Source: Paenibacillus sp. HGH0039 (GTDB lineage Bacteria > Bacillota > Bacilli > Paenibacillales > NBRC-103111). Taken from it: 64,000 nt of DNA. Below, piece after piece: positions 1 through 8,508 of this stretch. The stretch's first letter is position 1; every line of letters starts with the position of its first letter. Made by a program: the position numbers and the translations under genes. The notes under the pieces were generated by a model. The model did not search any database. It saw only the letters and a list, made by a program, of their open reading frames with translations, and was not told the origin of the DNA. The stretch spans positions 1,712,580 to 1,776,579 of the forward strand of contig NZ_KE150413.1 in NCBI RefSeq assembly GCF_000411255.1, written 5' to 3'.

Positions 1-1
1 G

Positions 2-409
2 TCCAAGCTGGCGGTCCTGCTTCGTCCGGTCGTCCGCTTCCTGTTTCCCAGCATTCCGAAGGATCATCCTGCGCTGGGATACATCATGTCCAACATGAGC
101 GCGAACATCCTGGGGCTCGGCAATGCCGCTACTCCGATGGGAATTAAGGCGATGCAGGAGCTGCAGAAGCTGAATCCCCATAAGGATACGGCCAGCCCCG
201 CCATGTGTACGCTCCTGGCTCTGAATACGGCCAGCATCACGCTCATTCCGACGACCTTGATCGCCATCCGGATGAATTACAATTCCATGAATCCGTCGGA
301 AATCGTCGGGACGACACTGCTGGCTACGATCGTATCCACGGCCGCCGCGATCATCGTCGACCGCTGGTACAGGCGCAGGCTGCCGGCGAACCCCGCAGTG
401 AAAGGATGA
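2..409 (+). CDS. spmA: Spore maturation protein A, 3' part
   Basis: The frame is open from the left edge (position 2) to the TGA at 407-409, so the 5' end lies outside the window. About 135 residues are visible, against roughly 196 in B. subtilis SpmA. It is a membrane protein with a nucleoside-recognition (Gate) domain; short conserved segments such as GLGNAATPMG and TVFRARS-like stretches fit SpmA/SpmB. SpmA and SpmB together are needed for dehydration of the spore core. spmB follows after 7 bases, so the two are surely co-transcribed, with dacB expected upstream. Identification rests on sequence and synteny with dacB-spmA-spmB. Confidence 0.9.
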   Translation, partial: SKLAVLLRPVVRFLFPSIPKDHPALGYIMSNMSANILGLGNAATPMGIKAMQELQKLNPHKDTASPAMCTLLALNTASITLIPTTLIAIRMNYNSMNPSEIVGTTLLATIVSTAAAIIVDRWYRRRLPANPAVKG

Positions 410-416
410 GCCGCTG

Positions 417-953
417 ATGTACGAATGGGTTAACGTGCTCTCGGCGTGGGCGATCCCGGTCCTTATCGTCTTCATTCCGCTGTATGCCGCCTACCGGAAA
501 GTGCCCGTGTACGAATCTTTCACCGACGGTGCCAAGGAAGGCTTCGATACGGCGGTCAAAATCATTCCCCATCTCGTCGGCATGATGGTCGCGATCAGCG
601 TGTTCCGGGCATCGGGGGCGCTGGAACTGACCCTCGGGTGGTTGAAGCCGCTGTTTCAGGCTCTCGGCGTCCCGTCGGAGGTGCTCCCGCTGGCTGTCCT
701 GCGCCCCATTACGGGCGCGGGATCCCTTGCCTTTACGACCGATCTGATCGCCCAGTTCGGTCCGGATTCGCTCGTCGGCCGGATCGCTTCTACGGTCCAG
801 GGCAGCACGGATACGACGCTGTACGTCATAACGGTGTACTTCGGGGCTATCGGCATCCGCAAAGCCGGCTACGCGCTCAAAGTCGGCCTGATCTCCGATG
901 TCGTCGGATTCATCGCTTCCATCATCATATGTCTGCTCGTGTTCGCTACCTGA
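417..953 (+). CDS. spmB: Spore maturation protein B
   Basis: This 178-residue integral membrane protein has the same length as B. subtilis SpmB. It carries the second nucleoside-recognition/Gate domain, with conserved segments around HLVGMMVAISVFRASG and RPITGAGSLA. It acts in the sporulating cell, where the SpmA/SpmB pair contributes to spore core dehydration and heat resistance; the transported molecule is not established. The ATG at 417 starts 7 bases after the spmA stop. A terminator hairpin begins at the stop codon, so the operon probably ends here. Confidence 0.93.
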   Translation: MYEWVNVLSAWAIPVLIVFIPLYAAYRKVPVYESFTDGAKEGFDTAVKIIPHLVGMMVAISVFRASGALELTLGWLKPLFQALGVPSEVLPLAVLRPITGAGSLAFTTDLIAQFGPDSLVGRIASTVQGSTDTTLYVITVYFGAIGIRKAGYALKVGLISDVVGFIASIIICLLVFAT

Positions 954-985
954 AGACCGCCCGGACCGGGCGGCTTCTTCGTTTT
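952..985 (+). terminator. Terminator after spmB
   Basis: A GAAG-CCGCCCGG stem (one bulged A) pairs with CCGGGCGG-CTTC and is followed by a weak T run. The hairpin overlaps the spmB stop codon. The remaining bases up to 1200 show no gene; the only ORFs there are overlapping short frames without ribosome-binding sites. Confidence 0.65.
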
Positions 986-1202
986 CCGGGGAAACCGTTC
1001 AGTCCGGCCTGTATTTTGGCAAAAAATGATTATTTTCCTCCGCTTAAGGGAACGATTAGCAGAAGAACCTTCCAAACTCACGCCGCCGATACAGCCCCTG
1101 ATGTTGCCGTCTCATCCGTCAACGCCCGTCCATGAAAGACGGGAAGGGAGGCTCCAGCCCCGTATCCCCCGAAAAACATTTGCGGATTCGCCGGGAGAGA
1201 AC

Positions 1203-1231
1203 TTGTGATTTCACGCAAGGATGGTTATCAT
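1203..1231 (+). promoter_or_regulatory. Sigma-A-like promoter for rluB
   Basis: TTGTGA (1203-1208) and TATCAT (1226-1231) are separated by 17 bases, shortly upstream of the rluB ribosome-binding site. Confidence 0.5.
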
Positions 1232-1254
1232 TAGCTTTGAGGTGAACGTTGAGG

Positions 1255-2001
1255 ATGGAGAGATTGCAGAAAGTGCTGGCCGAGGCGGGCATAGCTTCCC
1301 GCAGGAAAAGCGAGGAGCTGATCCTGGCCGGCCGTGTGAGCGTGAACGAAGAAGTCGTCACGCAGCTTGGCGTGAAAGTGAATCCCGCTGAGGATATGAT
1401 AATGGTAGACGGACGGGCCATTAAGCAGCAGACGAAAGTGTACGTGATGCTGAACAAACCTAAAGGCGTTATTACGAGCGCCGCGGACCCGAAGGGCCGC
1501 AAAGTCGTAACCGATTACCTGCCGGGGATCAAGGAGCGCGTCTATCCGGTCGGCCGTCTTGATTACGATACGGAAGGGCTGCTGATTCTGACGAACGACG
1601 GGGAATTCGCCAACCTGATGATGCATCCGAGGCATCACGTGGCCAAGACGTACCATGCGACCGTCAAAGGCGTTGTGCACGGTTCCGTTCTCGACCGATT
1701 GAGAGCGGGCATCGAGCTGGAGGACGGCATGACCGCTCCCGCCGAGGTCGAATACGTCGATGTGCGCCCGGAGCAGAATGAGAGCGTTATTTCCATTACG
1801 ATTTACGAAGGCCGGAACCGTCAGGTGAGAAGAATGTTTGATGCCGTATCTTTTCCGGTAGTCAAATTAAGACGGGTACAATACGGACCCTTATTGCTTG
1901 CCGGTCTTCCGAGAGCAAAGTACAGAGTCCTGCGCAATGACGAAATTAACAGCCTGCGCGATGCGGCCTTGCAGTCACATAAAATTCAAAAAGGCCGCTA
2001 A
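1255..2001 (+). CDS. rluB: 23S rRNA pseudouridine synthase RluB
   Basis: The protein is predicted to convert a uridine in helix 90 of 23S rRNA (E. coli U2605 position) to pseudouridine. Of its 248 residues, the first ~60 form an S4 RNA-binding domain (MERLQKVLAEAGIASRRK). The RsuA/RluB catalytic domain follows, with the signature GRLDYDTEGLL containing the catalytic Asp. GRNRQVRRM lies near residue 185, as in the family. I chose the ATG at 1255 because GAGGTG ends 10 bases upstream; an in-frame TTG at 1249 is too close to it. The position between spmB and resA matches B. subtilis ypuL. It has its own promoter and terminator. Confidence 0.93.
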   Translation: MERLQKVLAEAGIASRRKSEELILAGRVSVNEEVVTQLGVKVNPAEDMIMVDGRAIKQQTKVYVMLNKPKGVITSAADPKGRKVVTDYLPGIKERVYPVGRLDYDTEGLLILTNDGEFANLMMHPRHHVAKTYHATVKGVVHGSVLDRLRAGIELEDGMTAPAEVEYVDVRPEQNESVISITIYEGRNRQVRRMFDAVSFPVVKLRRVQYGPLLLAGLPRAKYRVLRNDEINSLRDAALQSHKIQKGR

Positions 2002-2017
2002 GCTTGGCCTTTTTTTT
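1988..2017 (+). terminator. Terminator after rluB
   Basis: AAAAAGGCC pairs with GGCCTTTTT around a loop containing an AAGCTT, followed by an uninterrupted T run. It overlaps the rluB stop codon. Confidence 0.85.
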
Positions 2018-2062
2018 CGTTATAATTAGGATAGTTATGTCTTATTTTTGAGGGTGCTCGCT

Positions 2063-2608
2063 ATGAAAAAGAACAAAAAATGGGTTCAGATTTTCATTTT
2101 AGGCCTTGTTCTTATCATCGGTGTATTTACGATCGTCAACAACCTAACATCCGCCGACGATAAAAAATATCCGGTCGAGGGCTCCAAAGCGCCGGACTTT
2201 ACACTCACTGGACTCGATAACAAGTCCTACAAGCTTTCCGACTACAAAGGCAAAGGCGTCCTGATCAATTTCTGGGGAACCTTCTGTCCTCCCTGCAAGA
2301 AAGAAATGCCGGCTCTGCAGAAGCAGTACGACATTTGGAAAGACAAGAACGTGGAGTTCTTGGAGGTCAACTTGGACACGAGCCGCGTTACGGTTCAGAA
2401 CTTCGTGGACCAGTACAATTTGAATCTGCCGATCCTGCTCGACAACGAGGAGAACGTACGGAAACAGTACGGGGTCGTGGAATATCCGACGACGTTCTTC
2501 GTCAAACCCGACGGGACGGTCATGAAGATCCATAAAGGCGAGATGGACGAGGCTTTTATCGCTGACACGCTGAAAAAGCTGACAGCCGGTACCGGCGGCG
2601 GCCAATAA
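2063..2608 (+). CDS. resA: Thiol-disulfide oxidoreductase ResA (cytochrome c maturation)
   Basis: ResA is a membrane-anchored thioredoxin-like protein that reduces the heme-binding cysteines of apocytochrome c outside the cell membrane. Here it is 181 residues, with a signal-anchor at about 8-27 and a TlpA/AhpC-type thioredoxin fold. The active site at residues 75-78 is CPPC, where B. subtilis ResA has CEPC. The ATG at 2063 has GAGGGTG 6 bases upstream; a TTG at 2048 is in frame but lacks a ribosome-binding site. It is first gene of resABCDE. A TATAAT at 2021-2026 may belong to its promoter, but no good -35 accompanies it. Confidence 0.95.
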   Translation: MKKNKKWVQIFILGLVLIIGVFTIVNNLTSADDKKYPVEGSKAPDFTLTGLDNKSYKLSDYKGKGVLINFWGTFCPPCKKEMPALQKQYDIWKDKNVEFLEVNLDTSRVTVQNFVDQYNLNLPILLDNEENVRKQYGVVEYPTTFFVKPDGTVMKIHKGEMDEAFIADTLKKLTAGTGGGQ

Positions 2609-2643
2609 GGTATCCATTCAACAGCATAGAGGGGGAATGCGGC

Positions 2644-4311
2644 GTGTTTCAGAACACGAAGTGCGATTGCGGGCACCAGAACCATGTAGGGACTCTGCTC
2701 TGCGAATCGTGCGGCAAGCCGCTGACCGAAGAAGCGTTTTCCAACGAACCGCTGGAAATGAAATATGATGGGGTCGCGCGTCGATCCCAGCGGGAAAATC
2801 CGTCCTGGCTCGACCGGGTCTGGAATTTCTTTTCATCGGTGAAGGTGGCCGTGACGATTATCGTCCTGACCTTGATCGGTTCTTCGCTTGGCACCATTTA
2901 TCCGCAGGAAAGCAATTTTATTCAGGTAGACCCTGCCACTTACTATAAGAATACATACGGAACACTGGGCCATGTGTATTATTTGCTGGGCTTATCCCAT
3001 ACGTACGAATCGTGGTGGTTTAAGCTGCTTATTCTGATGATCGGGGCCTCGCTGGTCATCTGCAGCCTGGACCGCGTTCTTCCGCTGTACCGGGCTCTCT
3101 CCAAGCAGAAGATCCAGAAGCACCACAGCTTCCTGCTCCGCCAGAAGGTCTCTTACGACGGACGCATTCCGGAAGGAATCAGCGAAGAAGAGTGGACAGA
3201 TCAAATGGCCCGCCAGCTCCGCAAAAAACATTACCGCGTACATACGGACGGAGCCGCGCTTCTTGCCGAGAAGTACCGGTTCAGCCGCTGGGGACCTTAC
3301 GTGCTTCATATCGGCCTCATTATTTTTCTGCTGGCCGTGCTGATGCGCAGTTTCCCGGGCTGGCAGATGGATGAATATATGGGGCTTCGCGAAGGGGAGA
3401 TCAAGAAAATTCCCGATACGTCGCTCTATATCAAGAATGAGAAATTCACCATCGATTTTTACAAGCCGGAAGAAATGACCGAAGAGTTTAAAAAAAGGGA
3501 ACGGGCCGTCCCGAAAATTTATGAAACCGAAGCCGTGATCTACACCTGTAAAGCGGACTGCGACACTCCCGGCAAAAAACCGGAGCTGCAGGAAGTGCAC
3601 CGGCAAAAAATTATCGTGAACGAACCGCTCGATTACAAAGGCCTTCTCGCTTTTCAATACGATTATAAGGAAGCGCCGCTGCTCATTTCGGTCAAGCCTA
3701 CGCTGACGAACAAACAGACGGGCGAATCTTACGGAAGCTTCGAGCTTCCGATGAAGGATCCTCAGGATACGTACCAGGCAGGCCCTTACAAGCTGTCGCT
3801 GAAGGGATATTTCCCGGAATTCGGCCTGGACGACAAAGGGGAGCCTATTACGAAATCGAATGAAGCGAAAGCGCCTGCATTTATTTTTCAGATCACGGGG
3901 CCGGGGCTTTCTCCAAACGGGGAGCCTTACATCTATTTCCCGAGACAAATAGACAAGCAGGAGTTCCGCCAGGACGAAATTAACGGATCAATAGGCGCTA
4001 AATTCGACTTATCTGTCGGATCGATGGAAAACGTCACGTTTTCCTCCTATACCTCTTACCTGAATATCCGGACGGACCGTGCGCTTCCCTATATCTGGAT
4101 CGGGGCCGCGATCGGAATGATCGGTCTCATCATGGGCTTCTACTGGCAGCACCGCCGAGTATGGCTCCGGATCGACGACGGACGGCTCGTACTCGGCGCG
4201 CACACGAACAAGAACTGGTTCGGCGTCCGCAAGGAAGTAGCTGCCTCACTGAACAAAACAGGCATTACGGTGGATCAGAAAACGCTTGAAAAAGGAGGGA
4301 AAGCTACATGA
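2644..4311 (+). CDS. resB: Cytochrome c biogenesis protein ResB
   Basis: ResB with ResC forms the System II heme-export and cytochrome c synthetase complex in the membrane. The 555-residue protein opens with a small zinc-ribbon-like segment (Cys7, Cys9, Cys20, Cys23), as in Bacillus ResB. Membrane segments follow near residues 69-88, 119-140 and 216-236, then a large extracytoplasmic domain and a final membrane segment near 490-510. The start is GTG at 2644, preceded by AGAGGGGG. The stop overlaps the resC start (ATGA), implying translational coupling. Its clients in this window would include QcrC (CVSCH heme motif). Confidence 0.95.
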   Translation: MFQNTKCDCGHQNHVGTLLCESCGKPLTEEAFSNEPLEMKYDGVARRSQRENPSWLDRVWNFFSSVKVAVTIIVLTLIGSSLGTIYPQESNFIQVDPATYYKNTYGTLGHVYYLLGLSHTYESWWFKLLILMIGASLVICSLDRVLPLYRALSKQKIQKHHSFLLRQKVSYDGRIPEGISEEEWTDQMARQLRKKHYRVHTDGAALLAEKYRFSRWGPYVLHIGLIIFLLAVLMRSFPGWQMDEYMGLREGEIKKIPDTSLYIKNEKFTIDFYKPEEMTEEFKKRERAVPKIYETEAVIYTCKADCDTPGKKPELQEVHRQKIIVNEPLDYKGLLAFQYDYKEAPLLISVKPTLTNKQTGESYGSFELPMKDPQDTYQAGPYKLSLKGYFPEFGLDDKGEPITKSNEAKAPAFIFQITGPGLSPNGEPYIYFPRQIDKQEFRQDEINGSIGAKFDLSVGSMENVTFSSYTSYLNIRTDRALPYIWIGAAIGMIGLIMGFYWQHRRVWLRIDDGRLVLGAHTNKNWFGVRKEVAASLNKTGITVDQKTLEKGGKAT

Positions 4312-5567
4312 ATTGGTTAAATTTCAGCGGGAACGCGCTGCTGGTTTCATTTGTTATCTACTGTGTGGCTTTTCTGGTGTTTGTACTTTCAATCGCCGGT
4401 AAAACATGGAGCAACCGGGATCCCGAAGTTCATGCGCGCAAATGGGGCAGAGCCGCTTACGGCCTGTCCGTTTTGGGCCTTGTGTCCCAGCTTCTTTATT
4501 TCTTCACCCGCTGGTACGGGGGCGGACACATTCCGACCAGCAACATGTTCGAGTTTATGACGATGCTCGGTATGATGATCATGATTGCCTTTATTATCGT
4601 ATACGCCATCTATCGTACCCCGGTTCTCGGGGTATTTGCTCTGCCGGTCGTCGTGCTCATCATTGCGTACGCGGCCGTCTTCCCGAACGAAGTCCAGCCG
4701 CTGATTCCGGCGCTGCAGAGCTACTGGCTTAAAATCCACGTAACGACCGCGGCTGCGGGTGAAGCATTCTTCGCCGTAGGCTTTGCCGCGGGTTTAATGT
4801 ATTTGATTCGGACGGTGAATTTTCAGGGGAAAACGGCCTCCGACCGCAAGGAACAAAGAGGGGTGGAATTCACCCTGCTCATTATTTTTATGCTGATCGC
4901 TTTTATCGCTTCCGTCTTCACATTCAATGCCGCAGGCTATGAAGCCAAGTTCGTCAAAGAACAAATCGTGGCCAAAGAAGACGGCACCCAGCAAAAAGTA
5001 AGCCAGACCGTCACTTATGTGCTGCCGCCTATCGTGGCTCCGTACCAGACGACGCTCGAATCAATGGACACATTCCTCGGCATGGACAAGCCGCTCTTCA
5101 CGGCGCCTTCCTGGATGAGCGGTGAAAATGCCGGCCGGAAGTTCAATACCGTGATCTGGACGGTTCTGATCGGCGTCCTTCTGTATACGCTGCTCAGACT
5201 GATTCTGCGCAAGCCGATCGGGCAGGCGATTTCACCTATTATGAAAGGCATGGACCCGGAGGACCTTGACGAGATCGGATACCGTTCCATCGCTATCGGC
5301 TACCCGATTTTTACGCTCGGCGCCCTCATCTTCGCGATGATCTGGGCTCATAAAGCATGGGGCCGATTCTGGGGCTGGGATCCGAAGGAAGTATGGGCAT
5401 TGATCGTCTGGCTCTTCTATGCGGTATTCCTGCATCTCCGTCTTTCCCGCGGCTGGCAGGGCAAACGTTCCGCATGGCTGGCCGTAATCGGCTTTATCGT
5501 GGTTATGTTTACGCTAGTCGGGGTAAACTTGGTCATCGCTGGCCTGCATTCCTATTCGGGTGTATAA
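4308..5567 (+). CDS. resC: Cytochrome c biogenesis protein ResC (CcsA/CcsB family)
   Basis: ResC is the heme-handling polytopic membrane subunit of System II cytochrome c maturation. The protein is 419 residues with about eight hydrophobic segments. The family's tryptophan-rich heme motif is present at about residues 352-366 (WGRFWGWDPKEVW), with the flanking conserved histidines at WAHKAWG and FLHLRLSRGW. The start ATG overlaps the resB stop by four bases. It is somewhat longer than B. subtilis ResC (about 391 residues), the excess lying in the extracytoplasmic loop around 210-260. Confidence 0.95.
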   Translation: MNWLNFSGNALLVSFVIYCVAFLVFVLSIAGKTWSNRDPEVHARKWGRAAYGLSVLGLVSQLLYFFTRWYGGGHIPTSNMFEFMTMLGMMIMIAFIIVYAIYRTPVLGVFALPVVVLIIAYAAVFPNEVQPLIPALQSYWLKIHVTTAAAGEAFFAVGFAAGLMYLIRTVNFQGKTASDRKEQRGVEFTLLIIFMLIAFIASVFTFNAAGYEAKFVKEQIVAKEDGTQQKVSQTVTYVLPPIVAPYQTTLESMDTFLGMDKPLFTAPSWMSGENAGRKFNTVIWTVLIGVLLYTLLRLILRKPIGQAISPIMKGMDPEDLDEIGYRSIAIGYPIFTLGALIFAMIWAHKAWGRFWGWDPKEVWALIVWLFYAVFLHLRLSRGWQGKRSAWLAVIGFIVVMFTLVGVNLVIAGLHSYSGV

Positions 5568-5621
5568 TTTTAGCAAATCATTTACTACAATCGTTTATGG
5601 ACGGAAGGGATTGTGAACGTC

Positions 5622-6335
5622 ATGGAACAGAGATTGAATATTCTGGTTGTAGACGATGAAGAACGGATCAGACGTCTGCTTCGGATGTACCTGGAGAAAG
5701 AGGGCTACGGTATCGAGGAAGCCGAAGACGGCGAAACGGCCCTGACGCTGGCGACCGAGCGCGATTTCGATCTGATTCTGCTCGATCTGATGCTGCCGGG
5801 GATTGACGGGACGGAAGTTTGCGCCCGTCTGCGCCAAGTGAAGTCCACGCCGGTGATTATGCTGACCGCGAAAGGCGAAGAAACGAATCGCGTTCACGGG
5901 TTCGAAGTCGGTGCCGACGATTACGTCGTGAAACCGTTCAGTCCGCGCGAGGTGATTTACCGGGTCAAGGCGATCCTGCGGCGTTCGTCCGCTACGGCTT
6001 TTCTGTCCAAGGATGCGAATTCGAGCAACAACATCGTATTTCCGCACCTGGTTATCGAGCACGACGCTCACCGCGTAACGGCAGGCGGCCAGGAAGTCGC
6101 TCTGACGCCCAAAGAGTACGAGCTGCTCCATTATCTGGCCGTATCGCCGGATAAGGTATTTTCGCGGGAAGAGCTGCTCAAAGATGTCTGGAATTACGAA
6201 TTTTTCGGGGATTTGCGTACGGTCGATACTCATGTGAAAAGATTGCGCGAAAAACTCAACAAAGTATCGCCAGAAGCGGCTGCGATGATTACGACGGTCT
6301 GGGGCGTAGGCTACAAGCTAGAGGTGCCGAAGTAA
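5622..6335 (+). CDS. resD: Redox response regulator ResD
   Basis: ResD is the OmpR/PhoB-family response regulator of aerobic and anaerobic respiration genes. It is 237 residues: a receiver domain with the acidic pair in VDDEERIRRLL, phospho-acceptor Asp in LILLDLMLPG, and Lys in VVKPFSPRE. A winged-helix DNA-binding domain follows, ending in VDTHVKRLREK and VWGVGYKLE. I prefer ATG 5622, with AAGGGA 11 bases upstream; a GTG at 5613 is only 2 bases from it. A TATAAT at 5563-5568, overlapping the resC stop, may give resDE a separate promoter, but its -35 is poor. Confidence 0.94.
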   Translation: MEQRLNILVVDDEERIRRLLRMYLEKEGYGIEEAEDGETALTLATERDFDLILLDLMLPGIDGTEVCARLRQVKSTPVIMLTAKGEETNRVHGFEVGADDYVVKPFSPREVIYRVKAILRRSSATAFLSKDANSSNNIVFPHLVIEHDAHRVTAGGQEVALTPKEYELLHYLAVSPDKVFSREELLKDVWNYEFFGDLRTVDTHVKRLREKLNKVSPEAAAMITTVWGVGYKLEVPK

Positions 6336-6336
6336 C

Positions 6337-8205
6337 GTGTTTAGCCTGCGCAGCGTAGTCGGCAAGCTGTGGCTGACAATTATCGGTCTTGTGGCGGTTA
6401 TTCTGATCACGCTCGGCGTGTTTCTCGTGCAGTCGCTGGAACAATATTTTTCCCAGTCCGAGGATCAGGTTCACAATCTGAAACAGCTTGCGGGCGATTA
6501 TTCGAACGGAGCCGCCCTTCATCTGCAGGACGAAGAGTTTTACAGGATGGCCAATCAGCTCCTGGAACTTCAGGATGCGCGCATGATTGCGCTGGATAAA
6601 GATCTGAAAGAATTGAATCCGTCGGTCGAGGGCAAAAACCAGGAGCTTCTCCGGTTCAAAGCGGCCGACTTTTTTTCGGAGGCGGAGCTGAAATCCGTCT
6701 TGAACGGTCAGATGCTGGAGAAGCGAATCCCCTACAACAAGCAGGGTAAAATCAACCAGCGCAACGATTATATCGCCGTGGCCGTGCCGCTCTATCACAC
6801 GCCGGACGGAGGGGTTAAAGATACGCAGGGCGCTATTGTCCTGTATCAATCCCTGAAATCCCTGGAAGCTACCCAGTGGGACGTATTCCGGCTGTTCGTA
6901 ATCGTTTCGATTATCGGCTTCCTGATGACGACCGTGTTCGCGTTCTTCCTGTTCTACCGGATTACGCGGCCGCTGCTTCAGCTCAAAGATGCGGCTGGCA
7001 GAATCTCCCGGGGAGAATACGGCACAAAGGTTCCGATTCTTTCTTCCGACGAGATCGGGGAGCTCGCCAAATCGTTCAACGTGATGGGAGAAGAGCTTCA
7101 AGAGAACGTGAAAGCCCTGCGGCACGAAAAAGAGAACCTCTCCAGCGTTCTCCGGAGCATGACCGACGCGGTCATGACGTTCGATGCCGGCGGCAAAGTC
7201 ATTGTGACGAACCCGCAGGGGGACAAGATCATCCAGGAGTGGGAAGAACTCTCCTGGAACCCGGACGGGCCGCCCGTCAACGGCGGCGTTCCGGCAGCGC
7301 TTCCTCTGCCGCTTGACCGACATATTCCCGCTCCGCTGCAGCCCATGTTCCATCAAGTGGTGACGGAGGCGCGGGAGCAGACCGACAAGCTTCACGTCGA
7401 GAACGAGGTCTGGTCCGTCGCGATGACGCCGCTGCATTCGCGCGACGGGGTACGCGGCGCCGTCGCCGTGCTCCGCGACGTGACGGAGGAGTTCCGGCTC
7501 GACAAGCTGCGCAAGGACTTCGTCGCGAACGTTTCGCACGAACTGCGCACGCCGTTGTCGATGGTGCAGGGCTACAGCGAGGCGCTGCTGGACGACATCG
7601 CCGGGTCCCCCGAGGAGCGCAAGGAGCTCGCTCAGGTCATCTATGACGAAGCGCTGCGGATGGGCCGCCTCGTCCGGGATCTTCTCGATCTGGCCCGCAT
7701 GGAAGCGGGGCATCTCGAGATGAACTTCAACAGGACCGATATCGGCGGGCTCGTGAAACGGATGCACCGCAAATTTACGGTCCTGGCGAGGGAGAAGGAC
7801 ATCCGCCTGAATTTCGAGCTCCCGCAAGGGGAGCTGGTTTGTACGGCGGATGAGGACCGGCTGGAGCAGGTGCTCACCAACCTGCTCGACAACGCCTTCC
7901 GGCATACGCCGGGCGGGAAGACGATTACGATTAAGGCGGAGCCTTACGCGTACAAGTCTTCTCCCGGCTGCAAGCTGGAAGTGACGGACGAAGGCCAGGG
8001 GATTCCGGCCGAAGATGTCCCTTACGTGTTCGAGCGCTTCTATAAAGCGGACAAAGCCCGGACACGGGGAGCGACCGGCGGCACGGGCCTCGGACTGGCC
8101 ATCGTCAAGAACATCGTGGACGCCCATCAGGGAACGATCACGATGCGCAGCAAGCTGGGGCAGGGGACGACGTTTACCATCGTCCTGCCGTGCAAAGAGT
8201 GCTAA
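6337..8205 (+). CDS. resE: Redox sensor histidine kinase ResE
   Basis: ResE phosphorylates ResD. It is 622 residues, longer than the 589 of B. subtilis. Membrane segments at about 12-31 and 184-206 flank an extracytoplasmic domain. HAMP (about 207-258), a PAS-like region (about 265-385), HisKA with the phospho-acceptor His401 in NVSHELRTPLS, and HATPase_c follow. The N box is LLDNAFRHTPGG, and the G boxes are DEGQGIP and GTGLGLAIV. The GTG start at 6337 lies one base after the resD stop, with GAGGTG 10 bases upstream inside resD. Confidence 0.94.
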   Translation: MFSLRSVVGKLWLTIIGLVAVILITLGVFLVQSLEQYFSQSEDQVHNLKQLAGDYSNGAALHLQDEEFYRMANQLLELQDARMIALDKDLKELNPSVEGKNQELLRFKAADFFSEAELKSVLNGQMLEKRIPYNKQGKINQRNDYIAVAVPLYHTPDGGVKDTQGAIVLYQSLKSLEATQWDVFRLFVIVSIIGFLMTTVFAFFLFYRITRPLLQLKDAAGRISRGEYGTKVPILSSDEIGELAKSFNVMGEELQENVKALRHEKENLSSVLRSMTDAVMTFDAGGKVIVTNPQGDKIIQEWEELSWNPDGPPVNGGVPAALPLPLDRHIPAPLQPMFHQVVTEAREQTDKLHVENEVWSVAMTPLHSRDGVRGAVAVLRDVTEEFRLDKLRKDFVANVSHELRTPLSMVQGYSEALLDDIAGSPEERKELAQVIYDEALRMGRLVRDLLDLARMEAGHLEMNFNRTDIGGLVKRMHRKFTVLAREKDIRLNFELPQGELVCTADEDRLEQVLTNLLDNAFRHTPGGKTITIKAEPYAYKSSPGCKLEVTDEGQGIPAEDVPYVFERFYKADKARTRGATGGTGLGLAIVKNIVDAHQGTITMRSKLGQGTTFTIVLPCKEC

Positions 8206-8341
8206 GGCTCGCACGGCCCCTTTAGTCCCCGTAACGTTTCTAACGACGAAGAGGGGATATTAGAGCCGACATCGGGAGCGGAGCCAACAAACCGTAAAAG
8301 GCTCCGGACGGCTTCGGCCCGAGCTCTGCAAGAATACATGC
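8206..8341 (+). other. Structured intergenic stretch after resE, no gene recognised
   Basis: The 303 bases between resE and serA hold no convincing gene. This part contains several complementary blocks: GGAGCC (8280-8285) with GGCTCC (8300-8305), and GGCTC just after the resE stop with GAGCC near 8262-8266. No known riboswitch motif could be matched by eye. Confidence 0.3.
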
Positions 8342-8389
8342 AAAAGGCGGAAAGCCTGCTGAGTCATTCAGCCGCTTTCCGCCTTTTTT
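8342..8389 (+). terminator. Terminator between convergent resE and serA
   Basis: AAAAGGCGGAAAGC (8342-8355) pairs with GCTTTCCGCC (8374-8383), followed by six T. On the opposite strand the same hairpin is followed by four T, so it may also stop serA transcripts. Confidence 0.85.
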
Positions 8390-8508
8390 GTTGAAAAAAC
8401 GAATTAAATCTTGTTGTTCGTGAAACATTTCGCAGGCCGGTTAAGAAGAGGCCGTAGCCGTAACGTATGTTACAAGCGCCGGTCCGGTATAAATCGGCCG
8501 AGAAGTGC

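Noticed and set aside
6289-8214. 641-codon open frame opposite resE (and other long antisense frames such as those opposite resB, trpE and ypfD)
   Set aside because: They mirror high-GC codon bias of the real genes, have no ribosome-binding sites and encode no recognisable domains.
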